The notes under the pieces were generated by a model. The model saw only the letters and a list, made by a program, of their open reading frames with translations, was not told the origin of the DNA and made no database searches. A DNA stretch of 56,658 nucleotides from a virus. The first letter of the stretch is position 1; each line of letters opens with the position of its first letter. Positions 40,994-47,904 of the stretch are shown here, one piece after another. The stretch spans positions 1 to 56,658 of IMG/VR virus record IMGVR_UViG_3300035565_000019; one strand, written 5' to 3'. The position numbers were made by a program, and so were the translations under genes.

Positions 40994-41046
40994 TTCACTT
41001 CTCCTTTAAGTTTAACCGCTGGTGATTTTAGGGTGTCTAAATTACG

Positions 41047-41337
41047 TTATACCGCTTCGTAGGTTGCCGCGAAAATATCAGGTTTGCACGGGTAAAACTC
41101 ACCCTTAACTCCACGAATAATGTAATCACCGATGGTTGCTATGTGCTTACCCTCAAGAGTGAAAATAATCAATCCTTCCCGCTCAACTAAATCGCAGTAT
41201 TGCTCCCACATCATCCCTGCGTGGTTGCTGTTTGTTTCCGGTTTTCTGCCGTCTGTAAATTCAATAATTTCCGCCAAGTTTTTGCCGTTCCAAACTTTTG
41301 CATCAATCACTACTGGTTTTTTGCGGTACTGTGCCAT
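41047..41337 (-). CDS. Conserved phage protein (YRKKPVVIDA family)
   Basis: A 96-aa protein with the widespread phage pattern AQYRKKPVVIDAKVWNG near the start and ATIGDYIIRGVKGEFYPCKPDIF at the end, of unknown function. ATG 41337 is preferred because GGAGG lies 8 bases upstream; the ATG at 41349 would place that site inside the gene. Confidence 0.75.
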   Translation of the reverse strand: MAQYRKKPVVIDAKVWNGKNLAEIIEFTDGRKPETNSNHAGMMWEQYCDLVEREGLIIFTLEGKHIATIGDYIIRGVKGEFYPCKPDIFAATYEAV

Positions 41338-41383
41338 TCTGTCCTCCATGTTCCGCGCTTCGTGGGTAGCGCGGTATAACCCA

Positions 41384-41740
41384 TCATTTAAAGCTGGTTA
41401 TTTCCACGTTCGACACCTCAAGTAGCACATCACCATGACATGCTTTTGGGGAGCAGAAGCAAATCAAATCTTTTCCAGCCAGTTCACGCTTGGCTTCCTC
41501 TATCAAGTGCGGCTGTGACAGCAACCATTCTTTGTATTTCTCAATTACCATTTCACGAGTACCATACTCGCTCATCACGAATGGATTACCCCACTTGCTT
41601 GGCCTGCCGATGTAAACTGCACCTTTCGGCATTCCATCTCGATATTTATTTAGTACCTTTGGCATTTTGTCTTCAGTGTCGAGCCTTATATTGTTGCAGG
41701 ACTGCGCTCTAACGGTCTTATTCCAGCTTTCTTCATTCAT
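41384..41740 (-). CDS. DUF4326-like protein
   Basis: A 118-aa protein with the DUF4326 pattern: VLNKYRDGMPKGAVYIGRPS, KWGNPFVMSEYG, then AGKDLICFCSPKACHGDVLL with Cys/His that may bind zinc. This small phage family has no known reaction. ATG 41740 has AGGTGA upstream; an internal ATG (41665) would give just the conserved part. Confidence 0.75.
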   Translation of the reverse strand: MNEESWNKTVRAQSCNNIRLDTEDKMPKVLNKYRDGMPKGAVYIGRPSKWGNPFVMSEYGTREMVIEKYKEWLLSQPHLIEEAKRELAGKDLICFCSPKACHGDVLLEVSNVEITSFK

Positions 41741-41810
41741 ATAGTCACCTATTCGTTTTAAGTTTCTTAATGCGCCGTTCCAATTTCATATTCTACCCTT
41801 TTAAGTAAGT

Positions 41811-41853
41811 ACCCCCTTAAGTGGCGACTTATATCCTTGCGGATACAGGGGGT
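41811..41853 (-). ncRNA. 43-nt three-way-junction element
   Basis: A 6-bp outer stem (ACCCCC 41811-41816 with GGGGGT 41848-41853) encloses two perfect 5-bp hairpins: TAAGT-GGCG-ACTTA (41818-41831) and TATCC-TTGC-GGATA (41832-41845). On the - strand the second loop reads GCAA, a GNRA tetraloop, which favours an RNA function in the direction of the operon. It lies 12 bases after the truncated EndoVII-like gene in a 125-bp gap. No T-run follows. Confidence 0.5.
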
Positions 41854-41865
41854 TTGCGCCTCGCT

Positions 41866-42102
41866 TCACTTTCCGAAGGAGCATGAAGGCAGTTGCAGGT
41901 AACGGTCAAGTGCCGCGACGTCTACTTTGTTCTCTTTCTTGGCTTCTTTCTTCGGCTTATCAGCGGCCACATCCTTGTTATAGCGCCTCATACAAGTTGT
42001 GCATCTACTGTTTGATATATAGCGCAACCCTTTCAGCTCAGGATGCTTGCCGCATACCTTGCCAATTTTATGTACAGTATTCTTTTGCAAGATAATACTC
42101 AT
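41866..42102 (-). CDS. EndoVII-type zinc module without nuclease domain
   Basis: A 78-aa protein. Residues 12-43 (IGKVCGKHPELKGLRYISNSRCTTC, two Cys pairs) match the N-terminal zinc module of the two full EndoVII-like enzymes in this genome (36876 and 52081). The catalytic DHCHxT module is absent and is replaced by a Lys-rich linker and a short helix. It may be a decayed homing gene or a module captured as a DNA-binding protein. ATGA overlap with the upstream gene suggests it is still translated. Confidence 0.6.
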   Translation of the reverse strand: MSIILQKNTVHKIGKVCGKHPELKGLRYISNSRCTTCMRRYNKDVAADKPKKEAKKENKVDVAALDRYLQLPSCSFGK

Positions 42103-42314
42103 TCACTTGTGTAGTTCTCATTCAGCCATTCAATGATGCCGGCCTTTGAAGTCGGCACTTCAACGGCTTCATAGCTGACATCTTTGAGCGGCTTCAAATC
42201 ATACTCTTCTGCCAATTCCCGGCGCATTTTCTTTGCCGCTCCTTCAGACGACGCCCATGCAACTTTCTTTTCACCCTCTATTTCGATCGTTGTCACTTTA
42301 TATACTGTTGCCAT
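42099..42314 (-). CDS. Small hypothetical protein
   Basis: A 71-aa protein with AAAGGAGAAGCAA before ATG 42314. Pattern ATVYKVTTIEIEGEKKVAWASSEGAAKKMRRELAEEYDLKPL suggests a small beta-beta-alpha fold related to phage proteins of unknown role. Longer in-frame starts run into the J-protein gene and are not used. Confidence 0.65.
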   Translation of the reverse strand: MATVYKVTTIEIEGEKKVAWASSEGAAKKMRRELAEEYDLKPLKDVSYEAVEVPTSKAGIIEWLNENYTSE

Positions 42315-42325
42315 TTGCTTCTCCT

Positions 42326-42670
42326 TTACGATTGTCTGGCCACTCGGCCTACTCCCCTGCACATTGTACAGGTGCTTTTCACTTTTTGAGTGAATCCTTT
42401 TTGCGTTGCGACAACTCCCGTTCCGTCGCACTTCTTGCATGGGTCTGTCAATAGCTCGCTTTCCAAGTCATATTGCTTCCTGGTCTTCGGGTCTATCAAT
42501 ATATTATAGGCACAGCTTAACTCGGCAAAGTCTGCCGTTGCCTTTGCAGTGCTGCCATTCTTGTCAGGATGCAACGCTCTTGCTAATATGCGCCAAGCAT
42601 CCAGGATTTCCTTTGGCGTTGCAGTACGAGCTACGCCTAATATCTCATATGCATTTCTTATTTTACCCAT
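42326..42670 (-). CDS. Phage DnaJ-like co-chaperone
   Basis: A 114-aa protein with an N-terminal J domain (NAYEILGVARTATPKEILDA, HPD at 34-36, then CAYNILIDPKTRKQYD) and one complete zinc half-site made of two CxxCxGxG motifs (DPCKKCDGTGVV, CTMCRGVGRV). Full DnaJ has four such motifs. It would stimulate host DnaK ATPase and may recruit it to replication or assembly complexes. It overlaps the Dam-type gene by 13 bases. Confidence 0.85.
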   Translation of the reverse strand: MGKIRNAYEILGVARTATPKEILDAWRILARALHPDKNGSTAKATADFAELSCAYNILIDPKTRKQYDLESELLTDPCKKCDGTGVVATQKGFTQKVKSTCTMCRGVGRVARQS

Positions 42671-43119
42671 AACACACCTTCTAATTTTGACAGCTTCAAG
42701 CTAAGGACATTATCTGCACCATATGCCAGCAGCATATATGGGCTCCACTTACCAACTGACTTTGTGCCGTCAATATAATGGAATAACAATCGCCCTTTAA
42801 GGAACAATACAGCATCACACCCATTTAACGCTTCTTGGCCCCATACAGTTTCGGGTGACTTGGCAGGCAATAGCATTACACCATCATTATGGTTACCCAT
42901 TTTCTTTATCCACAACAGCGGCTTGCTGTATGGCGGGTTACACCACACTCTGCCGCGCCATTTAATTTCTAAGCCATCTTTTGGTTGATGCACCATCATC
43001 TTAGCTGTGCGCCATGGCATCACTTCAGGACAGCATGGATCCAGGTCAAACTTGCCTAAAGCTTTTAATAGCTCCGGCGGCGTTAGCCATGTATCATTTT
43101 GGTTGTGTTTGCGGTTCAC
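42658..43119 (-). CDS. DNA N6-adenine methyltransferase (phage Dam type)
   Basis: A 153-aa protein of the phage N-6-adenine-methyltransferase family: DTWLTPPELLKALGKFDLDPCC at the start, catalytic VWCNPPYSKPLLWIKKM (NPPY), MLLPAKSPETVWGQE and VLFLKGRLLFHY. It methylates adenine in phage DNA and may block host restriction. GTG 43119 follows AGGTGAAGA. It overlaps the upstream zinc-finger gene by 26 bases. Confidence 0.85.
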   Translation of the reverse strand: MNRKHNQNDTWLTPPELLKALGKFDLDPCCPEVMPWRTAKMMVHQPKDGLEIKWRGRVWCNPPYSKPLLWIKKMGNHNDGVMLLPAKSPETVWGQEALNGCDAVLFLKGRLLFHYIDGTKSVGKWSPYMLLAYGADNVLSLKLSKLEGVLWVK

Positions 43120-43264
43120 TCTTCACCTCTATCAATTCCATTGCGCATTGTATGCAGAACTCGCATATGCATTGCCCTGTTTTAGGATGCGTTACCATCT
43201 TCCTGCTCGGATCTTTCGGCAGCAGGCATATGACACACACTCCGTTCAATGTTGGTATAAACAT
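43094..43264 (-). CDS. Small zinc-finger protein
   Basis: A 56-aa protein with AAGGAG before ATG 43264. Cys pairs GVCVICLLP and CICEFCIQCAME form a probable zinc ribbon. It is inserted between primase-helicase and Dam-type genes. Function unknown; DNA or RNA binding is possible. Confidence 0.65.
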   Translation of the reverse strand: MFIPTLNGVCVICLLPKDPSRKMVTHPKTGQCICEFCIQCAMELIEVKSEPQTQPK

Positions 43265-43277
43265 TCTACTCTCCTTT

Positions 43278-45359
43278 TTAGAATTTTTTCTTTTTTCCGA
43301 CCCCGCCACGAGTCTCATTATAGTGCACTGCCAGTTTCTTCAAGTCCATCGCAGTATCCCACTCATCCTGGTTGCGCACCACGAACAGTCGATGCTGCCC
43401 GCTAGTCGTCTTTACCGGCATTCCGTTATACGCCATACGGAATCCTGCCCGCTTCAGTTCCTTTGCCACGCCGCCTGCAGTGACTTTGGACTTCTTCTCC
43501 GGGTCATATATGAGCAGTAGTTCCGTCGACGGCCAGAGGTCTCCTTTCATCGCCACGTCACCGATGGCGAGCACTGTATCAGGATCATCGCGTAACCTGC
43601 GCACCCATTTGCCAAGGTCTGACAATCCATCGTCTATCATGGCCATCTTGGCCGATGTGTTCGGCGCCCTGTCCTCGGCATCCATGCCCTGCAGGTTCAG
43701 GTGCAGCATGTAGTAGAACAATGCCGAAGCCCCGCCATTCCTGAGCCAGTCCATATAAGCCTTATAGAATTCACGTGGCAATGGCGCGTCTTCTACTTCA
43801 TGTACGAAATTCCTGCGATCGTCGTCTTCTAAAAAGAAAGCATCCGGGTGGTTGGACGTGAACAAATAGTTTATACGGTCTTTGACCGTATATGACGGGA
43901 TATATTTTTGGTCGATACGCATCTCCTGCTGCGTAATCATTTTCTTTAACTTGTCGCTGTATTTCCTTTGTTCTTGCCCTGTCACGTCGTCGCCCATTAC
44001 GAACTGTTTGCTTATGGCCCATTCGTTGCGATCGTCCTGCAGTTCGTTGTCCCCTATCTCCGTGAAGTTCTTGCCGTAGATACGGCCTAATGTATACCCC
44101 ACGAGCGATTTGCCGGTACCTGTCATAACGCCCCACAATACGCATGCGGTGAACATCTTCGCCCCAGGCTGTTGAAGGGGTAATGCGCACCATCGCTCGA
44201 ACCAATCGCGTTCCTTTGAATAAACGCCAAATAGATGGCTCATTAATTGCTTCCATGGTGTCACGTCTCCTTTTACCGGTTGGCAGCCCCAACCTGGCCA
44301 TATGTTAAATTCCCCGCCTTCTGTGATGCGTTCTTTGCCCGGCTCGTAGGCTATCTTTGACAACTCCAGCCGCAACGGCCATTGCAGCCACGCCGATGCC
44401 GCAGGTTTCTTGGTGAATTTATCGTTGCCCTTTGCATCAAGCGATTGCTCCCAATAATGCCTGTTTGCATATGCATGGCCGGTAAAGTCGCTCGCCCTCA
44501 TGCGCAATCCTGATTCCATGACGACCACGATACCAGGATCCTGTATGTATGCCACCTCTGTATTCAGTTCGTGGAGCGCGGCGCTCGGGGCATAGGGCTC
44601 GGCATCATCCAGTACTTGGCGCAATGCATCCTCGCCATCTTGCACATAAAGGTCATCAAGTCCGCGCTTGGCGCCATCTTCGGCAGGAAGCACGTCTGCG
44701 ACGCATGGCAGTGCGCCCAAAGCCAACAGCTCTCGGCACAGCTCGTTCCTAGCCATTACCACCATCGGGTTTGTATGCGCGTCAGAATCGAATGCTATCA
44801 CGACCCGACGCCCTTTCCAATCGAACTCATACAGTATCGGCAGCAATGGCAGTTTCTTCTTCACCGACTTGAACGAATAGACTCCGCCCAATCCGATACA
44901 TGGCGCGACATACTTGGTACAGCATGCGGCTTTGAGCTCGCCTTCCGTAATGACCAGCTCTATAGTCGCAGACTTCTGTATGGCCGACCAATCGACGAAT
45001 GGCGGGAGATATATCTCGCTGACCGTCCCGCCTAATTGTATGTAACGTAGCGGCTTGGCATCTGTCTTGCTTGCGAATCCGTTCCTGGTGTCTTCCAAGT
45101 ATCTCCATCGTTTGAACTTGGTCGGTCTGCCTTCTGCGGTAAAGTACGGTATTTCAAAGGCCTGTTTGGCGGGGAATCCTGCCATTTGCAACTCGTCCTT
45201 ATTAGCAGGCTTCATCATCAAAGCCTTGGCATCCGTCGCATCCAGGCCAGACAAGGCCAGTTTAGGAAGCATCAAACTCTCGCCATTTGCAATCTTCGCT
45301 TTAATAGCTTTCTGCTTCTCGCCATTTGCAGCGCCCTTCAATATGGTGCTCGCGGCCAT
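43278..45359 (-). CDS. Primase-helicase (DUF3854 TOPRIM-like plus D5/DUF5906-like ATPase)
   Basis: A 693-aa replication protein. The N-terminal half has a TOPRIM-like core: ELVITEGELKAACC (acidic Glu, about 137-142) and RRVVIAFDSDAHTNP (DxD, about 190). The C-terminal half is a superfamily 3-like helicase: Walker A GVMTGTGKSLVGYTLG (about 411-426), QFVMGDDVTGQEQRKYSD (Walker B/C region), and INYLFTSNHPDAFFLEDDDRRNF (sensor and Arg finger). It would unwind DNA and make primers for the family A polymerase. Start overlaps the upstream stop (TAATGG). Confidence 0.85.
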   Translation of the reverse strand: MAASTILKGAANGEKQKAIKAKIANGESLMLPKLALSGLDATDAKALMMKPANKDELQMAGFPAKQAFEIPYFTAEGRPTKFKRWRYLEDTRNGFASKTDAKPLRYIQLGGTVSEIYLPPFVDWSAIQKSATIELVITEGELKAACCTKYVAPCIGLGGVYSFKSVKKKLPLLPILYEFDWKGRRVVIAFDSDAHTNPMVVMARNELCRELLALGALPCVADVLPAEDGAKRGLDDLYVQDGEDALRQVLDDAEPYAPSAALHELNTEVAYIQDPGIVVVMESGLRMRASDFTGHAYANRHYWEQSLDAKGNDKFTKKPAASAWLQWPLRLELSKIAYEPGKERITEGGEFNIWPGWGCQPVKGDVTPWKQLMSHLFGVYSKERDWFERWCALPLQQPGAKMFTACVLWGVMTGTGKSLVGYTLGRIYGKNFTEIGDNELQDDRNEWAISKQFVMGDDVTGQEQRKYSDKLKKMITQQEMRIDQKYIPSYTVKDRINYLFTSNHPDAFFLEDDDRRNFVHEVEDAPLPREFYKAYMDWLRNGGASALFYYMLHLNLQGMDAEDRAPNTSAKMAMIDDGLSDLGKWVRRLRDDPDTVLAIGDVAMKGDLWPSTELLLIYDPEKKSKVTAGGVAKELKRAGFRMAYNGMPVKTTSGQHRLFVVRNQDEWDTAMDLKKLAVHYNETRGGVGKKKKF

Positions 45360-45658
45360 TATGCTGCCCCGCCCTTCATCGCCATGCTCAGGAGTTGGTT
45401 AATCAACCTGGTTCTTGACGGCATTCGTGATGGTACGGATTTCTGCAGTGACTTTATATATGCATTCGCTTTGGTCGCATTTCCATGCTCTTCACAAAGC
45501 TTGAGTGCGATTTCTTTTTGTTGCTTGGTCAACGAAATTATTTGCTTGACATTTTTATTCTCGCTGCGTTGGATTTTTTCCTTTTCTTTTTGCTTTGCCA
45601 CTTCTGAATCGATTCGCGAGAGTAAGCTATTCTCTATCTCAATTATTATTATCGCCAT
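45359..45658 (-). CDS. Ribbon-helix-helix-like regulator, paralogue of 47395-47817
   Basis: A 99-aa protein: a beta strand start (MAIIIIEIENSLLSRIDSEV), a charged linker, a helical middle (SLTKQQKEIALKLCEEHGN) and a C-terminal SRTRLINQLLSMAMKG helix. The same order of elements occurs in the 140-aa protein at 47395. The pattern suggests a split ribbon-helix-helix DNA-binding protein. It is the first gene of the - strand replication operon, next to divergent promoters and a palindrome, so it may be an autoregulator. Confidence 0.55.
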   Translation of the reverse strand: MAIIIIEIENSLLSRIDSEVAKQKEKEKIQRSENKNVKQIISLTKQQKEIALKLCEEHGNATKANAYIKSLQKSVPSRMPSRTRLINQLLSMAMKGGAA

Positions 45659-45703
45659 TGATTTATCCTTCGAAAAGATTGATAACAGTAAAACAGAACA
45701 GAC

Positions 45704-45738
45704 AATATATACACCATAAATCGATATGTAACCTAGAC
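45704..45738 (-). promoter_or_regulatory. Leftward early promoter, TCTAGGTTACAT motif
   Basis: - strand GTCTAGG then -35 TTACAT (45726-45731), 16-bp spacer, -10 TATATT (45704-45709). It drives the replication operon beginning with the regulator gene and the primase-helicase. It is divergent to the + strand promoter at 45787. Confidence 0.7.
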
Positions 45739-45786
45739 TTGTAAGTCATTGATTTATATATAAAATAAAAATACTTGAAAAATATG

Positions 45787-45814
45787 TTTACTTTTGTTCA
45801 AATCCATATATAAT
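45787..45814 (+). promoter_or_regulatory. Rightward early promoter (TTTACT-16-TATAAT)
   Basis: -35 TTTACT (45787-45792), 16-bp spacer and perfect -10 TATAAT (45809-45814), 70 bp before the gene at 45885. The surrounding DNA is very AT-rich. A palindrome begins 6 bp after the -10. Confidence 0.75.
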
Positions 45815-45819
45815 CTCAA

Positions 45820-45848
45820 TCACAAACTATGCAATTGTGAGTTTGTGA
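45820..45848. promoter_or_regulatory. Palindromic operator downstream of the rightward promoter
   Basis: TCACAAACT (45820-45828) and AGTTTGTGA (45840-45848) are exact inverted repeats with an 11-bp spacer that itself contains CAATTG. It covers the expected transcription start of the promoter at 45787-45814. This is a classical repressor-site layout; in RNA it could also form a 5' leader hairpin. Confidence 0.65.
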
Positions 45849-45884
45849 ATGTAATCTAACTTAACTAACTGAAGGAGTATTATC

Positions 45885-46256
45885 ATGATCGTTACTAACC
45901 CATCTGAATTGCGTTCAATCTTGATGCAAGGCACGAAAGCAACCCCAACTACTACTAACAAAACGAAGAAGGAGAAAGAAGTGAAAGCTCATATCGCAAA
46001 AACTAACAAGACCCTTGCAAAAGGAAAAGCGAAACCTGCGAAAGCAAAACCCGCAAAGGCTAAAAGCAAGAAAGCAACTGCATCATCCGTCAAGCCATCA
46101 AAGCCAATGGGAATTGGAGCATTCTGCATCGACAAGATCGCTGAAGGATTATCCAATGCGGAAGTATTCGCCGCAGTTCAAAAGAAGTTCCCATCTGCTG
46201 CAACGTCAATGAATTGCATTCGTTGGTATCGCAGCAAGAATTTTAACATGGTGTAA
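45885..46256 (+). CDS. Early basic protein with GIGAFC domain
   Basis: A 123-aa protein. Residues 20-72 are a Lys/Ala/Pro/Thr-rich H1-like segment (KGKAKPAKAKPAKAKSKK); residues 76-118 are the domain GIGAFCIDKIAEGLSNAEVF ... NCIRWYRSKNF, also found in the - strand protein at 30790. It has GAAGGAG before ATG, its own strong promoter and a terminator, so it is probably made early and in large amounts. Possible role: DNA coating or host takeover. Confidence 0.65.
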   Translation: MIVTNPSELRSILMQGTKATPTTTNKTKKEKEVKAHIAKTNKTLAKGKAKPAKAKPAKAKSKKATASSVKPSKPMGIGAFCIDKIAEGLSNAEVFAAVQKKFPSAATSMNCIRWYRSKNFNMV

Positions 46257-46276
46257 TGGGATTCATATCAACCAAC

Positions 46277-46307
46277 AAAGGACTCAGTAATGGGTCCTTT
46301 TTAATTT
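46277..46307 (+). terminator. Intrinsic terminator
   Basis: AAAGGAC (46277-46283) pairs with GTCCTTT (46294-46300) around a 10-nt loop, followed by TTAATTT. It lies 20 bases after the stop of the early basic protein. Confidence 0.7.
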
Positions 46308-46323
46308 ACTCAAGGAGAATATC

Positions 46324-46539
46324 ATGGAAGAAAACAATGGAGCAACAAAGTATCCCAACATCAAAGTAGTTTTGGTTGGGGAAGATGGAAATGCATTCTC
46401 GATAATGGGGCGAGTAAAGAAAGCACTCTCTCGCAATGGAGTATCAGCAGAAGAGCAGAAACAATTCATGGACGAATGCATGAGCGGGGATTATGATAAT
46501 CTTCTTGTGACATGCATGCGTTGGGTTGACTGCGAATAA
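46324..46539 (+). CDS. Conserved small protein (VGEDGNAF family)
   Basis: A 71-aa protein with a pattern seen in many phages and plasmids: IKVVLVGEDGNAFSIMGRVKKAL ... GDYDNLLVTCMRWVDCE. It resembles a small alpha/beta domain of unknown function. CAAGGAG precedes the ATG. It is the second gene of the early + strand unit. Confidence 0.75.
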   Translation: MEENNGATKYPNIKVVLVGEDGNAFSIMGRVKKALSRNGVSAEEQKQFMDECMSGDYDNLLVTCMRWVDCE

Positions 46540-46562
46540 TTTTTTAATCAAAGGAGAATATC

Positions 46563-47141
46563 ATGGAACAAATTAAATGGAAGAAAGATCCTTCACTGCA
46601 TGAGCTGGATTCAGCGTTGAAGGAATTACAGAAGAGAGGAATCTATCCATCAGCAGTTCAAGCATATGCAATGGCATTGGACTCTATCGACATGATGCAT
46701 GAGGATAACGAAGCCTTGAAAGAATGCGAAAAACCTCCTCAAACATTGCAAGAAACCATTTGCGAAATACGAGATGCAGAATTGGAAGATGGGGCGGATG
46801 GGATAATCGATTTTTATTCGGATGTCTACAATGTTTCTTTGCTCTTTCTTGCTGCGACATCAGAAGATGAGTTGGTAAGAAAAATGCAGCTTGATATTCT
46901 TACATGCGTCCAACAAAATATCATTCCATCAACCGTCAAATCATTTTCTGAATTGCATGACTATGTGGATGCAAACTGCTTGGGCGGTCTTTGCGATGAT
47001 GTAATGGCGGAGATAATGATACAATGTTATGGCGGACGAGACGAGCATGAAGGAATGCCGCAAGGAATGTTGGATACTATCAACAATGCACAAAATGCGA
47101 TTGATGAATGGATAAAGAAAGGGGGTATAAAAAATGCTTGA
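46563..47141 (+). CDS. Acidic early hypothetical protein
   Basis: A 192-aa strongly acidic helical protein (ALKECEKPPQTLQETICEIR; DAELEDGADGIIDFYSDVY). AAAGGAG precedes the ATG. It is the last sizeable gene of the early + strand unit before a strong terminator. No family recognised. Acidic early proteins of this size include DNA mimics and host enzyme inhibitors, but nothing here proves that. Confidence 0.65.
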   Translation: MEQIKWKKDPSLHELDSALKELQKRGIYPSAVQAYAMALDSIDMMHEDNEALKECEKPPQTLQETICEIRDAELEDGADGIIDFYSDVYNVSLLFLAATSEDELVRKMQLDILTCVQQNIIPSTVKSFSELHDYVDANCLGGLCDDVMAEIMIQCYGGRDEHEGMPQGMLDTINNAQNAIDEWIKKGGIKNA

Positions 47142-47196
47142 GATAATTACTATAATCATTGTTTGTTGTTGGATTTATTTAATCAGCACTTCTTGA
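47134..47196 (+). CDS. Possible 20-aa membrane peptide
   Basis: ATG 47134 overlaps the end of the previous gene and opens 20 codons: M-L-E followed by one hydrophobic helix (IITIIIVCCWIYLIS). GGGGGT lies 7 bases upstream. The length is below usual gene-calling limits; coupling and a clean hydrophobic helix are the only support. Confidence 0.3.
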   Translation: MLEIITIIIVCCWIYLISTS

Positions 47197-47220
47197 CTGA
47201 ATAATCTAATGGAAGTATTG

Positions 47221-47250
47221 AAGGGCCAGAGTAAAATCTGGCCCTTTTTT
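47221..47250 (+). terminator. Strong intrinsic terminator
   Basis: AAGGGCCAGA (47221-47230) and TCTGGCCCTT (47237-47246) form a perfect 10-bp stem with loop GTAAAA, followed by TTTT. It ends the early + strand unit and protects the convergent gene at 47395. Confidence 0.9.
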
Positions 47251-47327
47251 CATTTACGGAGAAAATCGGGCTTTTGAGACGTCCATCCGAGCGTCCTGAT
47301 AGTAGCACCAGGGCAGAGCAGTTCGGA

Positions 47328-47359
47328 TGCGTTCTAGGGTGCTTTTGGTGCGTTCTAGG
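47328..47359. repeat. Direct repeat TGCGTTCTAGG, two copies 21 bp apart
   Basis: TGCGTTCTAGG occurs at 47328-47338 and 47349-47359. The 21-bp period is two helical turns, so a bound protein dimer would meet the same DNA face. The repeats lie in the 144-bp gap between the strong terminator and the convergent gene, which otherwise contains nothing I can identify. Confidence 0.6.
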
Positions 47360-47394
47360 ATACATTCAGGTCTCGACAGTAAGTGCATATCAGG

Positions 47395-47817
47395 CTATTC
47401 GGAGGATTTGGCAAGTGGTATTCCTTTATATGTCTTCAATCCTTCCTCGATCAATTTGACAATCAAATTGGAACGATTTATACGTTCTTCTTTTTGAAGT
47501 TTTTCCTTTGCTCTTTCAGCCAATTCTTTTTCTTTATCTGCCAACTTTATTTGCTCTTGTTCCAGCTGAAATTTGAGTCGAAGATTTTGCAAATATTCGT
47601 TGACTTTATTTTGCCCTTGTTTTTGTGCGATCTCCAATGCCTTATGTTTTTCGATGTCGGTCAACTTATAAATTGCTTTCTTCGGCCGGCCAAGTTGCTT
47701 TGTGCTTTGCTCTTTGCCTTTCGATTTATTGTTTAGTGCATGAAGTTTTAAATCGATTACCAATGCATCAATCGACTCTAAAAGTTGATGAGGAACGATC
47801 ACGGATACTGTTGCCAT
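47395..47817 (-). CDS. Ribbon-helix-helix-like regulator, longer paralogue
   Basis: A 140-aa protein: strand start TVSVIVPHQLLESIDALVID, linker with GRPKK, helical AIYKLTDIEKHKALEIAQKQG and KVNEYLQNLRLKF, a Glu/Lys coiled coil, and the end RINRSNLIVKLIEEGLKTYKG. It parallels the 99-aa protein at 45359 element by element but carries a coiled-coil insert. ATG 47817 has AAAGGAG upstream. It has its own promoter (47849-47884). Together the two may act as a regulatory pair. Confidence 0.6.
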   Translation of the reverse strand: MATVSVIVPHQLLESIDALVIDLKLHALNNKSKGKEQSTKQLGRPKKAIYKLTDIEKHKALEIAQKQGQNKVNEYLQNLRLKFQLEQEQIKLADKEKELAERAKEKLQKEERINRSNLIVKLIEEGLKTYKGIPLAKSSE

Positions 47818-47848
47818 AATTAAACTCCTTTGTAATATTAACAGCAGC

Positions 47849-47884
47849 ATTATATTCTCCATCTTTTAAAGTGTAACCTAGAGT
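47849..47884 (-). promoter_or_regulatory. Promoter with CTCTAGGTTACAC motif
   Basis: - strand CTCTAGG then -35 TTACAC (47871-47876), 16-bp spacer, perfect -10 TATAAT (47849-47854). It drives the 140-aa regulator and belongs to the same motif group as 40018, 45704 and 48301. Confidence 0.75.
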
Positions 47885-47904
47885 GACCTGGCTGAAAAAG
47901 GATT

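Noticed and set aside
47274-47459. + strand 61-codon frame after the strong terminator
   Set aside because: It lies beyond a 10-bp-stem terminator, lacks a ribosome site and runs into the convergent regulator gene.
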